Shown here: piece after piece, positions 1-7,278 of the stretch | Layout of the letters: each line of letters begins with the position of its first letter | Position numbering within the stretch: the stretch's first letter is position 1 | Source of the DNA: Verrucomicrobiota bacterium | GTDB lineage: Bacteria; Verrucomicrobiota; Verrucomicrobiia; Limisphaerales; UBA11358 | Direction of reading: 5' to 3' | Length of the DNA stretch: 15,223 bases | Assembly (NCBI GenBank): GCA_026225155.1 | Contig: JAMFSG010000258.1 | Span: 1 to 15,223, forward strand | Made by a program: the position numbers and the translations under genes | Notes under the pieces: model-generated | What the model was told of the DNA's origin: nothing | The model's database searches: none | What the model saw: only the letters and a program-made list of their open reading frames with translations

Positions 1-289
1 CTGCCGCCACTTCGCGACCGCGCACGATGACTTGATCCAGCATGCAACAGTCATTGTAATTCAACCGCAACACCAGTCCTCCTTGCCCATCCGCCAGCGT
101 CACCACTTTCCGGTCGGCATCCTGGTGGATCGTCCCTTGGCCGGCATCCAGAGCGGAACCACCCATAAGCCACGCAGCTAAAAATAAGATCAGCACCCGA
201 CGGCTACCGTGACTTCGCCCAAATATTTTTCTTTTGAAAAATAAAAATATCCTCCGCTGGCAGCCAACACACGGTAGATCAAGATTCAT
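1..289 (-). CDS. Exported protein of unknown function, N-terminal part only (cut by window edge)
   Basis: Reading the minus strand from an ATG at 289, the frame is open to the window edge for 96 codons. It begins MNLDLPCVGC. A basic stretch around residues 19-31 (KRK...GRSHGSRR) is followed by a hydrophobic core at residues 32-47 (VLILFLAAWLMGGSAL) and small residues before GQG, so it looks like a signal peptide with a long n-region. The mature part reads ...KVVTLADGQGGLVLRLNYND..LDQVIVRGREVAA, beta-rich in character. I do not recognise the family; the style resembles exported glycan-related proteins. The start is uncertain. A GTG at residue 32 would leave almost no n-region, which favours the ATG. 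On the minus strand a TATAAC box (295-300) lies just 5 nt before the ATG, too close for a normal leader. Transcription diverges from the neighbouring basic-protein gene. Confidence 0.6.
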   Translation of the reverse strand, partial: MNLDLPCVGCQRRIFLFFKRKIFGRSHGSRRVLILFLAAWLMGGSALDAGQGTIHQDADRKVVTLADGQGGLVLRLNYNDCCMLDQVIVRGREVAA

Positions 290-442
290 AATCGGTTATA
301 CAAGGCAAATGACTCACGCGCTAGAAAATTTAACTTAAAGTCGCTTCGCGACAAGGAAGCCGCTGTGATAGGTGGTTGGCCACTGCCGTCCCTACATTAT
401 TTTACTGGCCTTAAAAGAGTTTTAGCCTATAATGTTCCGACC
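290..442. promoter_or_regulatory. Divergent intergenic region between the exported protein and the basic protein
   Basis: These 153 bases separate two divergent genes and must carry both promoters. They contain a small hairpin GTCGC-TTC-GCGAC (340-352), a GTGG-TTGG-CCAC hairpin near 372-383, and -10-like boxes at each end: TATAAC on the minus strand at 295-300 and TATAAT on the plus strand at 428-433. I see no coding potential here. Extending the plus-strand gene upstream to 365 would read through the promoter. Confidence 0.4.
428..433 (+). promoter_or_regulatory. Perfect -10 box giving a probably leaderless transcript
   Basis: TATAAT at 428-433 matches the sigma-70 -10 consensus exactly. 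Its end is only 9 nt before the ATG at 443, so transcription should start at about 439-441, almost at the start codon. There is no Shine-Dalgarno sequence between. No good -35 box is visible at 16-18 nt spacing (the best nearby is TTTACT at 401-406, spacing 21). Confidence 0.5.
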
Positions 443-817
443 ATGAGTAATTCAATATCATCATTAACTACAATTCAATTGCGCCGCGCGGCTGACCTTA
501 AAGAAAAGATCGAAGCCCTGACCAAAGAGCTGAACTCGCTTCTAGGCACGGCAGCGGTCACCTCCGCCAAAGCGCCGGCAAAAACAAAAGGTAAAATAAG
601 TGCGGCTGGCCGGGCCAGGATCGCGGCGGCAGCCAAAGCAAGATGGGCGAAAGTCAAGGCCGCCAAGCCTGTTGCAAAATTGGCAGTCAAGGCGCCGTTG
701 GCAGTCAAGACGCCGTCTAAAAAGCGGGGCTTGAGCACAGCGGCTAAAGCTAAACTCTCTGCGTTGGCCAAAGCGCGCTGGGCCAAAGTTAAAGCCACCG
801 GGAAAAAATCACTTTAA
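443..817 (+). CDS. Small Lys/Ala-rich basic protein with AKARWAKVKA repeats (histone H1-like)
   Basis: This 124-residue protein starts MSNSISSLTTIQL. Residues 10-37 form a charged amphipathic helix (LRRAADLKEKIEALTKELN) that could be a short coiled coil for dimerisation. The rest is rich in Lys and Ala and contains two copies of a motif S-x-A-x-[RK]A[RK][IL]..A-AKARWAKVKA, one near residues 52-73 and one near the C-terminus. They are joined by a linker of VAK/VKAP/VKTP units like the tail of histone H1. I remember such proteins as common in Verrucomicrobiota, usually annotated as hypothetical. DNA or RNA binding is inferred from charge and repeats only. I chose the ATG at 443 over an upstream in-frame start at 365 because a perfect -10 box lies at 428-433, inside that extension, and because the residues before 443 look unlike the rest. 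It has its own terminator, so it is monocistronic. Confidence 0.75.
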   Translation: MSNSISSLTTIQLRRAADLKEKIEALTKELNSLLGTAAVTSAKAPAKTKGKISAAGRARIAAAAKARWAKVKAAKPVAKLAVKAPLAVKTPSKKRGLSTAAKAKLSALAKARWAKVKATGKKSL

Positions 818-834
818 TCCATCCCAAACAAATC

Positions 835-876
835 AAATGTAGTCCTGCCAAAACGGGACTACATTTTTTTATTTTT
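835..876 (+). terminator. Strong rho-independent terminator of the basic protein gene
   Basis: The arms AAATGTAGTCC (835-845) and GGACTACATTT (856-866) are exact complements, 11 bp, around a 10-nt loop. A T-rich run follows (864-876, interrupted once by A). It begins 17 nt after the stop codon. Confidence 0.9.
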
Positions 877-1009
877 GGAAAGGCATATCCATTCGCACGG
901 GATGGCCAGAGTAGGCATTGAAAAGCCGCCGCAGTTCTTCTTTCAGCTTTCCTGTTATGACGAGCGCGGCATATTTTACCAAGACACGAGCGGCCTTCCC
1001 GCGCCCGCG
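869..1009 (-). pseudogene. Short protein-like open frame, probable gene remnant or unannotated small gene
   Basis: On the minus strand 46 codons are open between a TGA (1010-1012) and a TAA (869-871). The translation looks like real protein: ...ARVLVKYAALVITGKLKEEL, then RRLFNAYSGHPVRMDMPFQK and stop. It has a hydrophobic helix, a charged amphipathic helix and a compact C-terminal tail, unlike the Arg/Pro-rich translations typical of shadow frames here. The only plausible start is a TTG at 980-982, with a GGAAGG about 13-14 nt upstream. This suggests either a roughly 37-residue protein or the surviving C-terminus of a decayed gene. A longer minus-strand frame in the same region (789-1079) is less protein-like and overlaps the terminator. 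I do not recognise the family. Confidence 0.3.
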
Positions 1010-1010
1010 T

Positions 1011-1030
1011 CACCGGTAAATTCACCGGTG
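1011..1030. repeat. Paired ACCGGT palindromes
   Basis: CACCGGT occurs at 1011-1017 and again, as CACCGGTG, at 1023-1030, separated by AAATT. Because ACCGGT is self-complementary, the pair is both a direct and an inverted repeat and could be a regulatory site or a small hairpin. It lies about 80 nt upstream of the sensor kinase gene. The significance is unproven. Confidence 0.3.
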
Positions 1031-1112
1031 TAATTCCATTTTTTAATATTCGACCTGCTGGATAATTAAGAGCGCCCATAAAAAGCTGGCCTTCCTATGA
1101 TTTGCCCAGACG

Positions 1113-4100
1113 GTGCTTTACGCGCAGCGCGGCTTGCTTAAGATACTTCATACTTTGACGCGAAAAATTCACATCGGCTTTATTGTGGTGGCGCTGGCAT
1201 TTTGGACTAGTCAGGCAATGGCGGCTGATTCTGATCTGGCGGAAATGGCGAGCGCCTTGCGCGCGTGGCAAAGCGCCGACGGGCTGCCATCCGATTCGGT
1301 CACGGCCATCATCCAGACGCGGGATGGTTTTTTGTGGATCGGCACCAGCGCGGGGTTGGTGCGGTTCGACGGCGTAAAATTCACCGAGCTTAAACTATCA
1401 ACCTCGGTCAAAAATAATTCCATCGGCATCACCGCGTTGTGCGAGGATGGCGACGGTCATTTATGGATCGGCACCCAGGCGGATGGATTGTTTGAATTGG
1501 CCGGCGGAACCGTCCATCATTTTTCCACCGCCCAAGGGTTGCTGGACAACAACGTGACAAGCCTCGCGGCGGACAATCACGAAGCCATTTGGATCGGCAC
1601 CAGATCCGGCTTGGATTTTTGGTCGGGAAAAAATTTCACATCATTCACCACGCAAAACGGTTTGTCGGATAATTATATTTCCGGTGTCCATGTCGCCCGT
1701 TCCGGTTCGGTTTGGATCACGACGCGCAACGGCATGTGCCGCTTTATTGAAGGCCGCATCGCGCCCTACGCATTTCAAACGGAAAGCCAGGGACGCAGTC
1801 CCGAATATCTCGGCGCTTACGAAGACCGGCGCGGAAACCTGTGGGCGTTCGGCGACACTTATCTGATCAACTTGGCCGAAGGCAAACGCTTCAATTATTT
1901 TCGCAGCAGCGAATCCGCGTCTGTCCGCATCTGGAGTTTGTGCGAAGGCAATGACGGGCGCATTTGGATCGGCACAAGCGGACGCGGGTTGTTTTGTTTT
2001 GAAGACAACAGTTTTCAGCCCGTAAGCCTGGGCGAAAATCGCTGGCCATATGACGTGCGGGCAATCTACGAAGACCGCGAAGGCAATCTCTGGCTCGGCA
2101 CCTCCGGCGGCGGTTTGCTGCAATTGCGTCCGCAATCCATTCACGTTTTACGTTCCGAACAAGGTTTGCCGGACAGTTTGCCGACCGCGCTCGCGCAAGA
2201 TGCCGGCGGAAAAATTTACGTCGGCTTTCAGCGCGGCGGCTTGTTCGCCGGCCCCTCCGGCCGGTTCGACCGCGTGGATGCGAACGACGGTTTGGCGTTG
2301 CAAAATTATATTTCGTCCGCGTGCGTGGCGCGCGATGGAACGGTTTGGGCCGGCACTTTGGGCAACGGCCTTTTCGCATTGAAAAATGATCGCGGAATGC
2401 AATTCACCACCGCGAATGGCCTCGCCGAAAACACCGTGCTGGCCGTTTGCGCGGATTCCGAAAGCAATGTTTGGGCGAGCACCAGCGCGGGAACCATCCA
2501 TCGTTTCGCCGGGCAAAACGTGACGCGTTTTGATGCGACGGAAGGCTCAGCCGTGACCGCGATGATTCCCGCCAGCGGCGGCGGACTTTGGATCGGCACG
2601 CAGGACGGACAAATTTTGCGGGAGAAGAATGGAAAATTCAGCAGCGTGCCGGCCTTGAAAAATTCAGAAAGTTTTCCCGTGCTGGCATTATACGAAAATG
2701 GCAAAAATGAACTTTGGATCGGCACGGACGGCGGCGGCGTGACCTGTTTCGCCAACGGCACGGCGGCGAGTTGGAACACAGGCAATGGTCTGCCGAACAA
2801 CGTCGTCGCCGGAATCGTGGCCGACAAGACAAAAAAAATCTGGTTCATGACCGGCGCGGGAATCTACCGCAGCAACCGCAGCAATGTCCGCAACTCGCTC
2901 GACAATTACCGGACTCCGCTTGCGTGCGAATTCATGTCCGCCGCGAAAACGATGCCGGATTCCGCGACGATTTTTGGCGGTGTGCGCGCCCTGCTTTCGC
3001 CGGATGGTGAATTATGGTTCGCCACTTCCGAAGGCTTGCTGAACGTGGACACGCATTCGTCGGAAATCACGTCGTCGGAAATTCCGCTGTATCTTGAAAA
3101 AGCGATTTTCAATAGCGAGCCGCCGGTGGATTTATTGCGCGGCGGCCCGTGGTTGCCGACGGTCAAAAATTCCAAACCGCACCGCGCGCCGGTGGATTTG
3201 CGCTCGCTGGAAATCCATTTCACTGCTCTGGATTTTGCCGCGCCGGAAGAAGTCCGTTTTCGCCACAAGCTCGACGGCGCGGATGCCGACTGGGTGGACG
3301 ATGGCAATGTTCGTTCGACGCATTACAATCGGCTGCTTTTCGGCCAATATCGTTTTCATGTCGCCGCGCGCGAGGCGGACGGAACCTGGGAAGAATCGCC
3401 GCAAACGTTTTCGTTCATCGTGCCGACGCCGTTTTATTTTCAAAATTGGGCGATTTGTTCCTATGTATTTTTGGCGATCGCACTGGTCGCGGGAATTGTC
3501 CGCATCGTCTCGCATCGCCGTCTGCGCTTCGCCTTGGCGCGATTGGAACAACAACAGTCGCTCGAACGCGAGCGGATGCGCATCGCGCGCGACATGCACG
3601 ATGAAATGGGCTCGAAGCTGACGAAAATTTCCTTTTTGAGCGAACGCGCGCAGGTTGAGACCGAGGCCAAAAGCCCGCTCGCCGGAAAAATCGAATCCAT
3701 CGCGCAGACCTCGCGCGAGCTGTTGAAAACGATGGACGAAATCGTCTGGGTCGTGAACCCGCACAATGACACGCTGGAAAATCTCGTCGCATATCTGAGC
3801 CATTACGCCGTGGAATATTTTCAGAACACGAGCATCGAGTGTGAATTGAACTTGTCGCCGCAAATCCCGCATCATCCGCTGGCGTCGGAAGCGCGGCACA
3901 ACTTGTTTTTGACCTTCGAGGAAATTTTGAACAACGTGCTGAAACATTCCAAAGCGACAAATGTGAAAGTTGAGATGTCAGCGGCGGCGCGTGAATTTGA
4001 AGTCAAAATTTCCGATAATGGCGGCGGCTTCATCGTTCCGGAATTGTCGGCGACAAATGCCAAAATACGCGGCGGCGCGGGCGGCAACGGTTTGAAAAAC

Positions 4101-4196
4101 ATGCGCCAGCGGCTGGCGGCCAGCGGCGGCGAATGTTTGATTTCCAGCCAACCCGGCCACGGCACAACCGTCACCCTGCGCATCCGTTTGAATTAA
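1113..4196 (+). CDS. Two-propeller (Reg_prop/Y_Y_Y) membrane sensor histidine kinase, HisKA_3 type
   Basis: The product is 1027 residues from a GTG start. A signal peptide or first membrane segment lies at residues 18-38 (core FIVVALAFW, then AMAA). From about 70 to 650 there are 14 recurring blades of the form [L/I]W-[IL]GT-x-x-GL, enough for two seven-bladed beta-propellers. A Y_Y_Y Ig-like domain follows (about 696-773), then one transmembrane helix (about 778-800), a HisKA_3 dimerisation domain with phospho-acceptor His829 in RDMHDEMG, and a HATPase domain: N-box EEILNNVLKH (936-945), DNGGGF (968-973) and a GGNGLKNM motif near 990. The layout matches Bacteroidetes-type carbohydrate sensors, but the response regulator is a separate gene 3 nt downstream. 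Periplasmic propellers should bind a glycan fragment, by family analogy. No Shine-Dalgarno precedes GTG 1113; an in-frame TTG at 1155 is an alternative start. TATGAT (1096-1101) could serve as the -10 box. Confidence 0.9.
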   Translation: MLYAQRGLLKILHTLTRKIHIGFIVVALAFWTSQAMAADSDLAEMASALRAWQSADGLPSDSVTAIIQTRDGFLWIGTSAGLVRFDGVKFTELKLSTSVKNNSIGITALCEDGDGHLWIGTQADGLFELAGGTVHHFSTAQGLLDNNVTSLAADNHEAIWIGTRSGLDFWSGKNFTSFTTQNGLSDNYISGVHVARSGSVWITTRNGMCRFIEGRIAPYAFQTESQGRSPEYLGAYEDRRGNLWAFGDTYLINLAEGKRFNYFRSSESASVRIWSLCEGNDGRIWIGTSGRGLFCFEDNSFQPVSLGENRWPYDVRAIYEDREGNLWLGTSGGGLLQLRPQSIHVLRSEQGLPDSLPTALAQDAGGKIYVGFQRGGLFAGPSGRFDRVDANDGLALQNYISSACVARDGTVWAGTLGNGLFALKNDRGMQFTTANGLAENTVLAVCADSESNVWASTSAGTIHRFAGQNVTRFDATEGSAVTAMIPASGGGLWIGTQDGQILREKNGKFSSVPALKNSESFPVLALYENGKNELWIGTDGGGVTCFANGTAASWNTGNGLPNNVVAGIVADKTKKIWFMTGAGIYRSNRSNVRNSLDNYRTPLACEFMSAAKTMPDSATIFGGVRALLSPDGELWFATSEGLLNVDTHSSEITSSEIPLYLEKAIFNSEPPVDLLRGGPWLPTVKNSKPHRAPVDLRSLEIHFTALDFAAPEEVRFRHKLDGADADWVDDGNVRSTHYNRLLFGQYRFHVAAREADGTWEESPQTFSFIVPTPFYFQNWAICSYVFLAIALVAGIVRIVSHRRLRFALARLEQQQSLERERMRIARDMHDEMGSKLTKISFLSERAQVETEAKSPLAGKIESIAQTSRELLKTMDEIVWVVNPHNDTLENLVAYLSHYAVEYFQNTSIECELNLSPQIPHHPLASEARHNLFLTFEEILNNVLKHSKATNVKVEMSAAAREFEVKISDNGGGFIVPELSATNAKIRGGAGGNGLKNMRQRLAASGGECLISSQPGHGTTVTLRIRLN

Positions 4197-4199
4197 AAT

Positions 4200-4832
4200 A
4201 TGAAAAAAATCATCACGGTTTCCATCGTGGACGACGAGGCGGATTTGCGTGAGCATATCGGCGGCTACCTTTCGGCCACGGGCAATATCCGCTGCGAAAA
4301 CACTTACGCCAGCGCGGAAGAGGCGTTGGAAAAATTGCCGAAAAATCCGCCGGACGTGATCTTGATGGACATCAATCTCGGCGGCATGGACGGCATCGAA
4401 TGCGTCCGCCGTTTGACCGCGCTCGTGCCGGACGCGCAAGTGCTCATGCTCACCGTGTTTGAAGATCCCGAGCAAATTTTCCGCGCGCTCGCCGCCGGCG
4501 CCAGTGGATATTTATTGAAGCGGCTGCCGCCAAAAAAATTGGTCGAAGCGATCGAAGAAGTGCGCGCCGGCGGTTCGCCGATGTCCGCTTCCATCGCGCG
4601 CAAAGTTGTCCAGTCGTTCAAAACCACGCCCGCGCGCGGCGACGATTCGGCCGATCTTTCACCGCGCGAACATTCCGTGCTTGACGGCCTCGCCGCCGGT
4701 CTCGCTTACAAGCAAATTGCCGACCAACTCGGCGTGAGCATTCACACCGTGCGCAATTACATCCGCCGCATCTACGAAAAACTTCATGTCCGCACGCGCA
4801 CCGAGGCCGTGGCCAAATTTTTGCGCAAATGA
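4200..4832 (+). CDS. NarL/FixJ-family response regulator (REC + LuxR-type HTH)
   Basis: This 210-residue protein has a receiver domain (about 4-120) with the acidic pair Asp11-Asp12, the phospho-acceptor Asp57 in ILMDINLGG, Thr85 in LMLT and Lys107 in GYLLK, so every key residue is present. After a short linker comes a LuxR-type helix-turn-helix (about 152-210: LSPREHSVLDGLAAGLAYKQ, then IADQLGVSIHTVRNYIRRIY) ending VRTRTEAVAKFLRK. Length and order are normal for the family. It starts 3 nt after the kinase stop, so it is almost certainly the cognate partner: phosphotransfer from His829 to Asp57 would license DNA binding. Its last codon overlaps the ATG of the hydrolase (ATGA at 4829-4832), so the three genes form an operon. 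The likely target is the operon itself or nearby glycan genes. No Shine-Dalgarno is seen before the ATG. Confidence 0.95.
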   Translation: MKKIITVSIVDDEADLREHIGGYLSATGNIRCENTYASAEEALEKLPKNPPDVILMDINLGGMDGIECVRRLTALVPDAQVLMLTVFEDPEQIFRALAAGASGYLLKRLPPKKLVEAIEEVRAGGSPMSASIARKVVQSFKTTPARGDDSADLSPREHSVLDGLAAGLAYKQIADQLGVSIHTVRNYIRRIYEKLHVRTRTEAVAKFLRK

Positions 4833-7228
4833 AAAAACCATTTAAGTCGCGGATGGACACGGATGAACACGGATGGGAAAAGATTTTTATCCGCAGATTT
4901 CGCAGATTTACACAGATTTTTTTGCGGAATTTTTTCTGCGAAAATCTGCGTAATCTGCGGATGGTTTTTAATCCGTGTCCATCCGTGTCCATCTGTGGTT
5001 TAGTTGTTTTGGTTCTTCTGTCGGTTCTCATTTCCACGCGTGCCGATGAAAATTGGCATCCGCAAAAAGCGGCGCTCATGACGCGCTGGGCGGCGGAAGT
5101 CGGGCCGACAAATGCGTTGCCGGAATATCCACGTCCGCAATTCGTCCGCGCGGACTGGCTGAATTTGAATGGACTGTGGGATTATTCCATCACGCCGGAT
5201 TCACTGGATCAGCCAGCGCAATTCGCCGGAAAAATTCTCGTGCCGTTTCCGATCGAATCCGCGCTTTCCGGCGTGATGACGAATTTGGATGAATACAGCA
5301 AACTGTGGTATCACCGGAATTTTTCCGTGCCGGAATCGTGGCGCGGCCGGCGCGTGCGCCTGCATTTCGGCGCGGTGGACTGGCACTGCGAAATCCGGAT
5401 GAACGGCCATGACGTCGGCCAGCATCGCGGCGGTTATGATGCGTTTACTTTCGACATCACGGACACTTTGAATGAAAACGGCACGAATGAAATTTCCGTT
5501 TGCGTGACCGACCCGACGGAAGGCGACCAGCCGCGCGGCAAGCAATCGCGCAAGCCGGACGGGATTTTTTATACTTCAACTTCCGGCATCTGGCAGACCG
5601 TCTGGCTGGAGCCGGTGCCGGAAAATTGCATTGATTCCCTCAAGCTGACGCCGGATGTGGACGCCAAATCACTTCGGCTCTGGGTCGCGGCAAATAACTT
5701 TTCCGAAAATCTCCAAGTGGAAGCGGTAGTTTCAATTGACGGCAAAAAAATTGCCGGCATCACCGGCATGGCCAATGCGGGACTGATTTTGGATTTGCCC
5801 AAGCCGCATCTTTGGACGCCGGACGATCCGTTTCTTTATGATTTGAAAGTGACGCTGAAAGATGGAAATAAAATTCTCGACTCCGTCGGCAGTTACTTCG
5901 GCATGCGAAAAATCGCATTGTGCAAAGATGATCAGGGCGTCACGCGCATCGCGCTCAACGATCAATTTGTTTTTGAGATCGGCACACTCGACCAGGGATT
6001 TTGGCCGGACGGAATTTACACGGCGCCAACCGACGCGGCCCTGCGCTCGGACATCGAATTTCTTAAAAGCATCGGCTTCAATCTCACGCGCAAACACGTC
6101 AAGGTTGAACCTGATCGCTGGTATTATTGGTGTGACAAATTGGGATTGCTCGTCTGGCAGGACATGCCAAGCGCGAACAATGCAACCGTGGACGGCCGCC
6201 GCGATTTTGAAAAGGAACTGCTCCGCATGGTTCAAGGTTTGGGCAATCATCCGTCCATCGTCACCTGGGTTTTGTTCAACGAAGGCTGGGGACAATACGA
6301 CACCGCGCCGCTCGCAAAATGGTTGAAAGATCTGGATCCGACGCGCTTGGTGGATAATGCCAGCGGCTGGACGGACATGCGCGCGGGCGACGTGATTGAC
6401 ATGCACAATTATCCCGGCCCCAACTCGCCTGCGCCCGAATCGCATCGCGCCGCCGTGCTGGGCGAGACGGGTGGCTACGGATTCGTGACGGCCGATCACA
6501 CTTGGCTCAACACCAATTTGTGGGGCTATGTGATGTTGACCAATGAAACGGAATTGGAAGCGCACTACGCGGAATCACTGAAACAGATTTGGCGGCTGCA
6601 TAACTTGAACGGTTTGAGCGCCGCGATTTATACGCAAACCGCCGATGTCGAAACCGAATGCGACGGCTTGAAAACATACGATCGCGCCCTGATCAAGATG
6701 GATACAAATCTTTTGTTCGCCGCCAACGCGGGCGAAGCTTTTCAAACGCCGAAGAAAATCATTTTGGCGGACGCTCTGTTCGGCCGCACAAGCTGGAAAT
6801 ATACCGTAAAAAAACCGGCGGATGATTGGTCGCAAACTCAATTTGACGTTTCGGATTGGAAAGACGGCGTCGGCGGTTTTGGGTCCAGCGGAACGCCGGG
6901 CATTTTTCTGAATACAAGCTGGGACACCGCCGACATCTGGCTGCGCTCCGAATTCACTTTGACGGCGGATGACATTTCCGCACTAAAAATCCAACTTTTT
7001 CACGACGAAGATGCGGAAGTTTATTTAAACGGCGTGCTGGCCCTGAAACTTTCCGGCTTCATCACCGACTACGATGAATTTTCCATCGCCCCGGAAGCGG
7101 TCGCCGCGCTGCGCATCGGCAGCAACACGATTGCGGTGCATTGCCATCAAACGACCGGCGGACAGGGCATTGACGTTGGCATACTCGTGCCTGAAACGAT
7201 CAACTCAAGAGACAGAAAAGGAAATTGA
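4829..7228 (+). CDS. Secreted glycoside hydrolase family 2 (beta-galactosidase/glucuronidase-like) with C-terminal jelly-roll-like domain
   Basis: The frame from the ATG at 4829 encodes 799 residues. Residues about 6-58 are translated from a palindromic repeat (see separate entry). The hydrophobic core of a signal peptide (LVVLVLLSVLI, then STRA) ends near residue 72. Then follow the GH2 sugar-binding domain (about 97-250; WLNLNGLWDY, GGYDAFTFDIT), the Ig-like sandwich, and a TIM barrel with RKHVKVEPDRWYYWCDKLGL. The acid/base is Glu485 in LFNEGWGQ and the nucleophile Glu546 in VLGETGGYG. The last 150 residues or so (from about 645) form a beta-rich domain with YLNGVLALKLSG, typical of carbohydrate-binding modules in exported enzymes. 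The exact sugar cannot be read from sequence. The start is ambiguous: ATG 4829 overlaps the regulator stop and supplies a basic n-region (MKKPFK), while ATG 4961, inside the repeat, gives an uncharged n-region and a 755-residue protein. Cotranscribed with the sensor pair, so probably controlled by it. Confidence 0.88.
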   Translation: MKKPFKSRMDTDEHGWEKIFIRRFRRFTQIFLRNFFCENLRNLRMVFNPCPSVSICGLVVLVLLSVLISTRADENWHPQKAALMTRWAAEVGPTNALPEYPRPQFVRADWLNLNGLWDYSITPDSLDQPAQFAGKILVPFPIESALSGVMTNLDEYSKLWYHRNFSVPESWRGRRVRLHFGAVDWHCEIRMNGHDVGQHRGGYDAFTFDITDTLNENGTNEISVCVTDPTEGDQPRGKQSRKPDGIFYTSTSGIWQTVWLEPVPENCIDSLKLTPDVDAKSLRLWVAANNFSENLQVEAVVSIDGKKIAGITGMANAGLILDLPKPHLWTPDDPFLYDLKVTLKDGNKILDSVGSYFGMRKIALCKDDQGVTRIALNDQFVFEIGTLDQGFWPDGIYTAPTDAALRSDIEFLKSIGFNLTRKHVKVEPDRWYYWCDKLGLLVWQDMPSANNATVDGRRDFEKELLRMVQGLGNHPSIVTWVLFNEGWGQYDTAPLAKWLKDLDPTRLVDNASGWTDMRAGDVIDMHNYPGPNSPAPESHRAAVLGETGGYGFVTADHTWLNTNLWGYVMLTNETELEAHYAESLKQIWRLHNLNGLSAAIYTQTADVETECDGLKTYDRALIKMDTNLLFAANAGEAFQTPKKIILADALFGRTSWKYTVKKPADDWSQTQFDVSDWKDGVGGFGSSGTPGIFLNTSWDTADIWLRSEFTLTADDISALKIQLFHDEDAEVYLNGVLALKLSGFITDYDEFSIAPEAVAALRIGSNTIAVHCHQTTGGQGIDVGILVPETINSRDRKGN
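4843..5002. repeat. Imperfect palindromic dispersed repeat (MITE/REP-like), about 160 bp
   Basis: The left arm runs GATGGACACGGATGAACACGG (4852-4872; shown less its final base elsewhere) and continues with ATCCGCAGATTTCGCAGATT. The reverse complement of the right arm runs GATGGACACGGATGGACACG and then ATCCGCAGATTACGCAGATT. So an outer GGACACGG module and an inner CGCAGATT module are each present in both arms, with mismatches and small indels between. The A/T-rich centre is at about 4915-4942. The arms end near TAA (4843-4845) and TTA (5000-5002). Each arm is also internally repetitive (GGACACGGATG twice; GCAGATTT units). From memory, the same sequence type is scattered in many Verrucomicrobiota and Planctomycetota genomes. 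It carries no transposase. It lies inside the 5' end of the hydrolase gene and is open in that frame. Confidence 0.8.
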
Positions 7229-7230
7229 TT

Positions 7231-7256
7231 GCCGGCCAAGTGGCGGATTTTTTTTT
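7231..7256 (+). terminator. Probable terminator of the sensor-regulator-hydrolase operon
   Basis: Immediately after the hydrolase stop, CC-(G)-GCC at 7232-7237 can pair with GGC-GG at 7242-7246 around an AAGT loop, with one bulged G. Nine T residues follow (7248-7256). The stem is short, but the GC content and the T run are typical. Confidence 0.55.
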
Positions 7257-7278
7257 ACGCATTGAAAATAAAACAACA

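Noticed and set aside
365..442. Upstream extension of the basic protein from 365
   Set aside because: It would place the perfect -10 box inside the coding region, and the added residues (MIGGWPLPS...) do not resemble the rest of the protein.
789..1079. 96-codon minus-strand ORF
   Set aside because: It overlaps the end of the basic-protein gene and its terminator, and its translation is Arg/Pro-rich shadow-like; another frame in the region is more protein-like.
3132..3947. 271-codon ORF antisense to the kinase
   Set aside because: It lies opposite the Y_Y_Y, HisKA_3 and HATPase domains, which are clearly real. Long antisense frames are expected from the G/C-rich third positions.
5732..6565. 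277-codon ORF antisense to the hydrolase
   Set aside because: It is opposite the GH2 catalytic barrel and has no family-like motifs.
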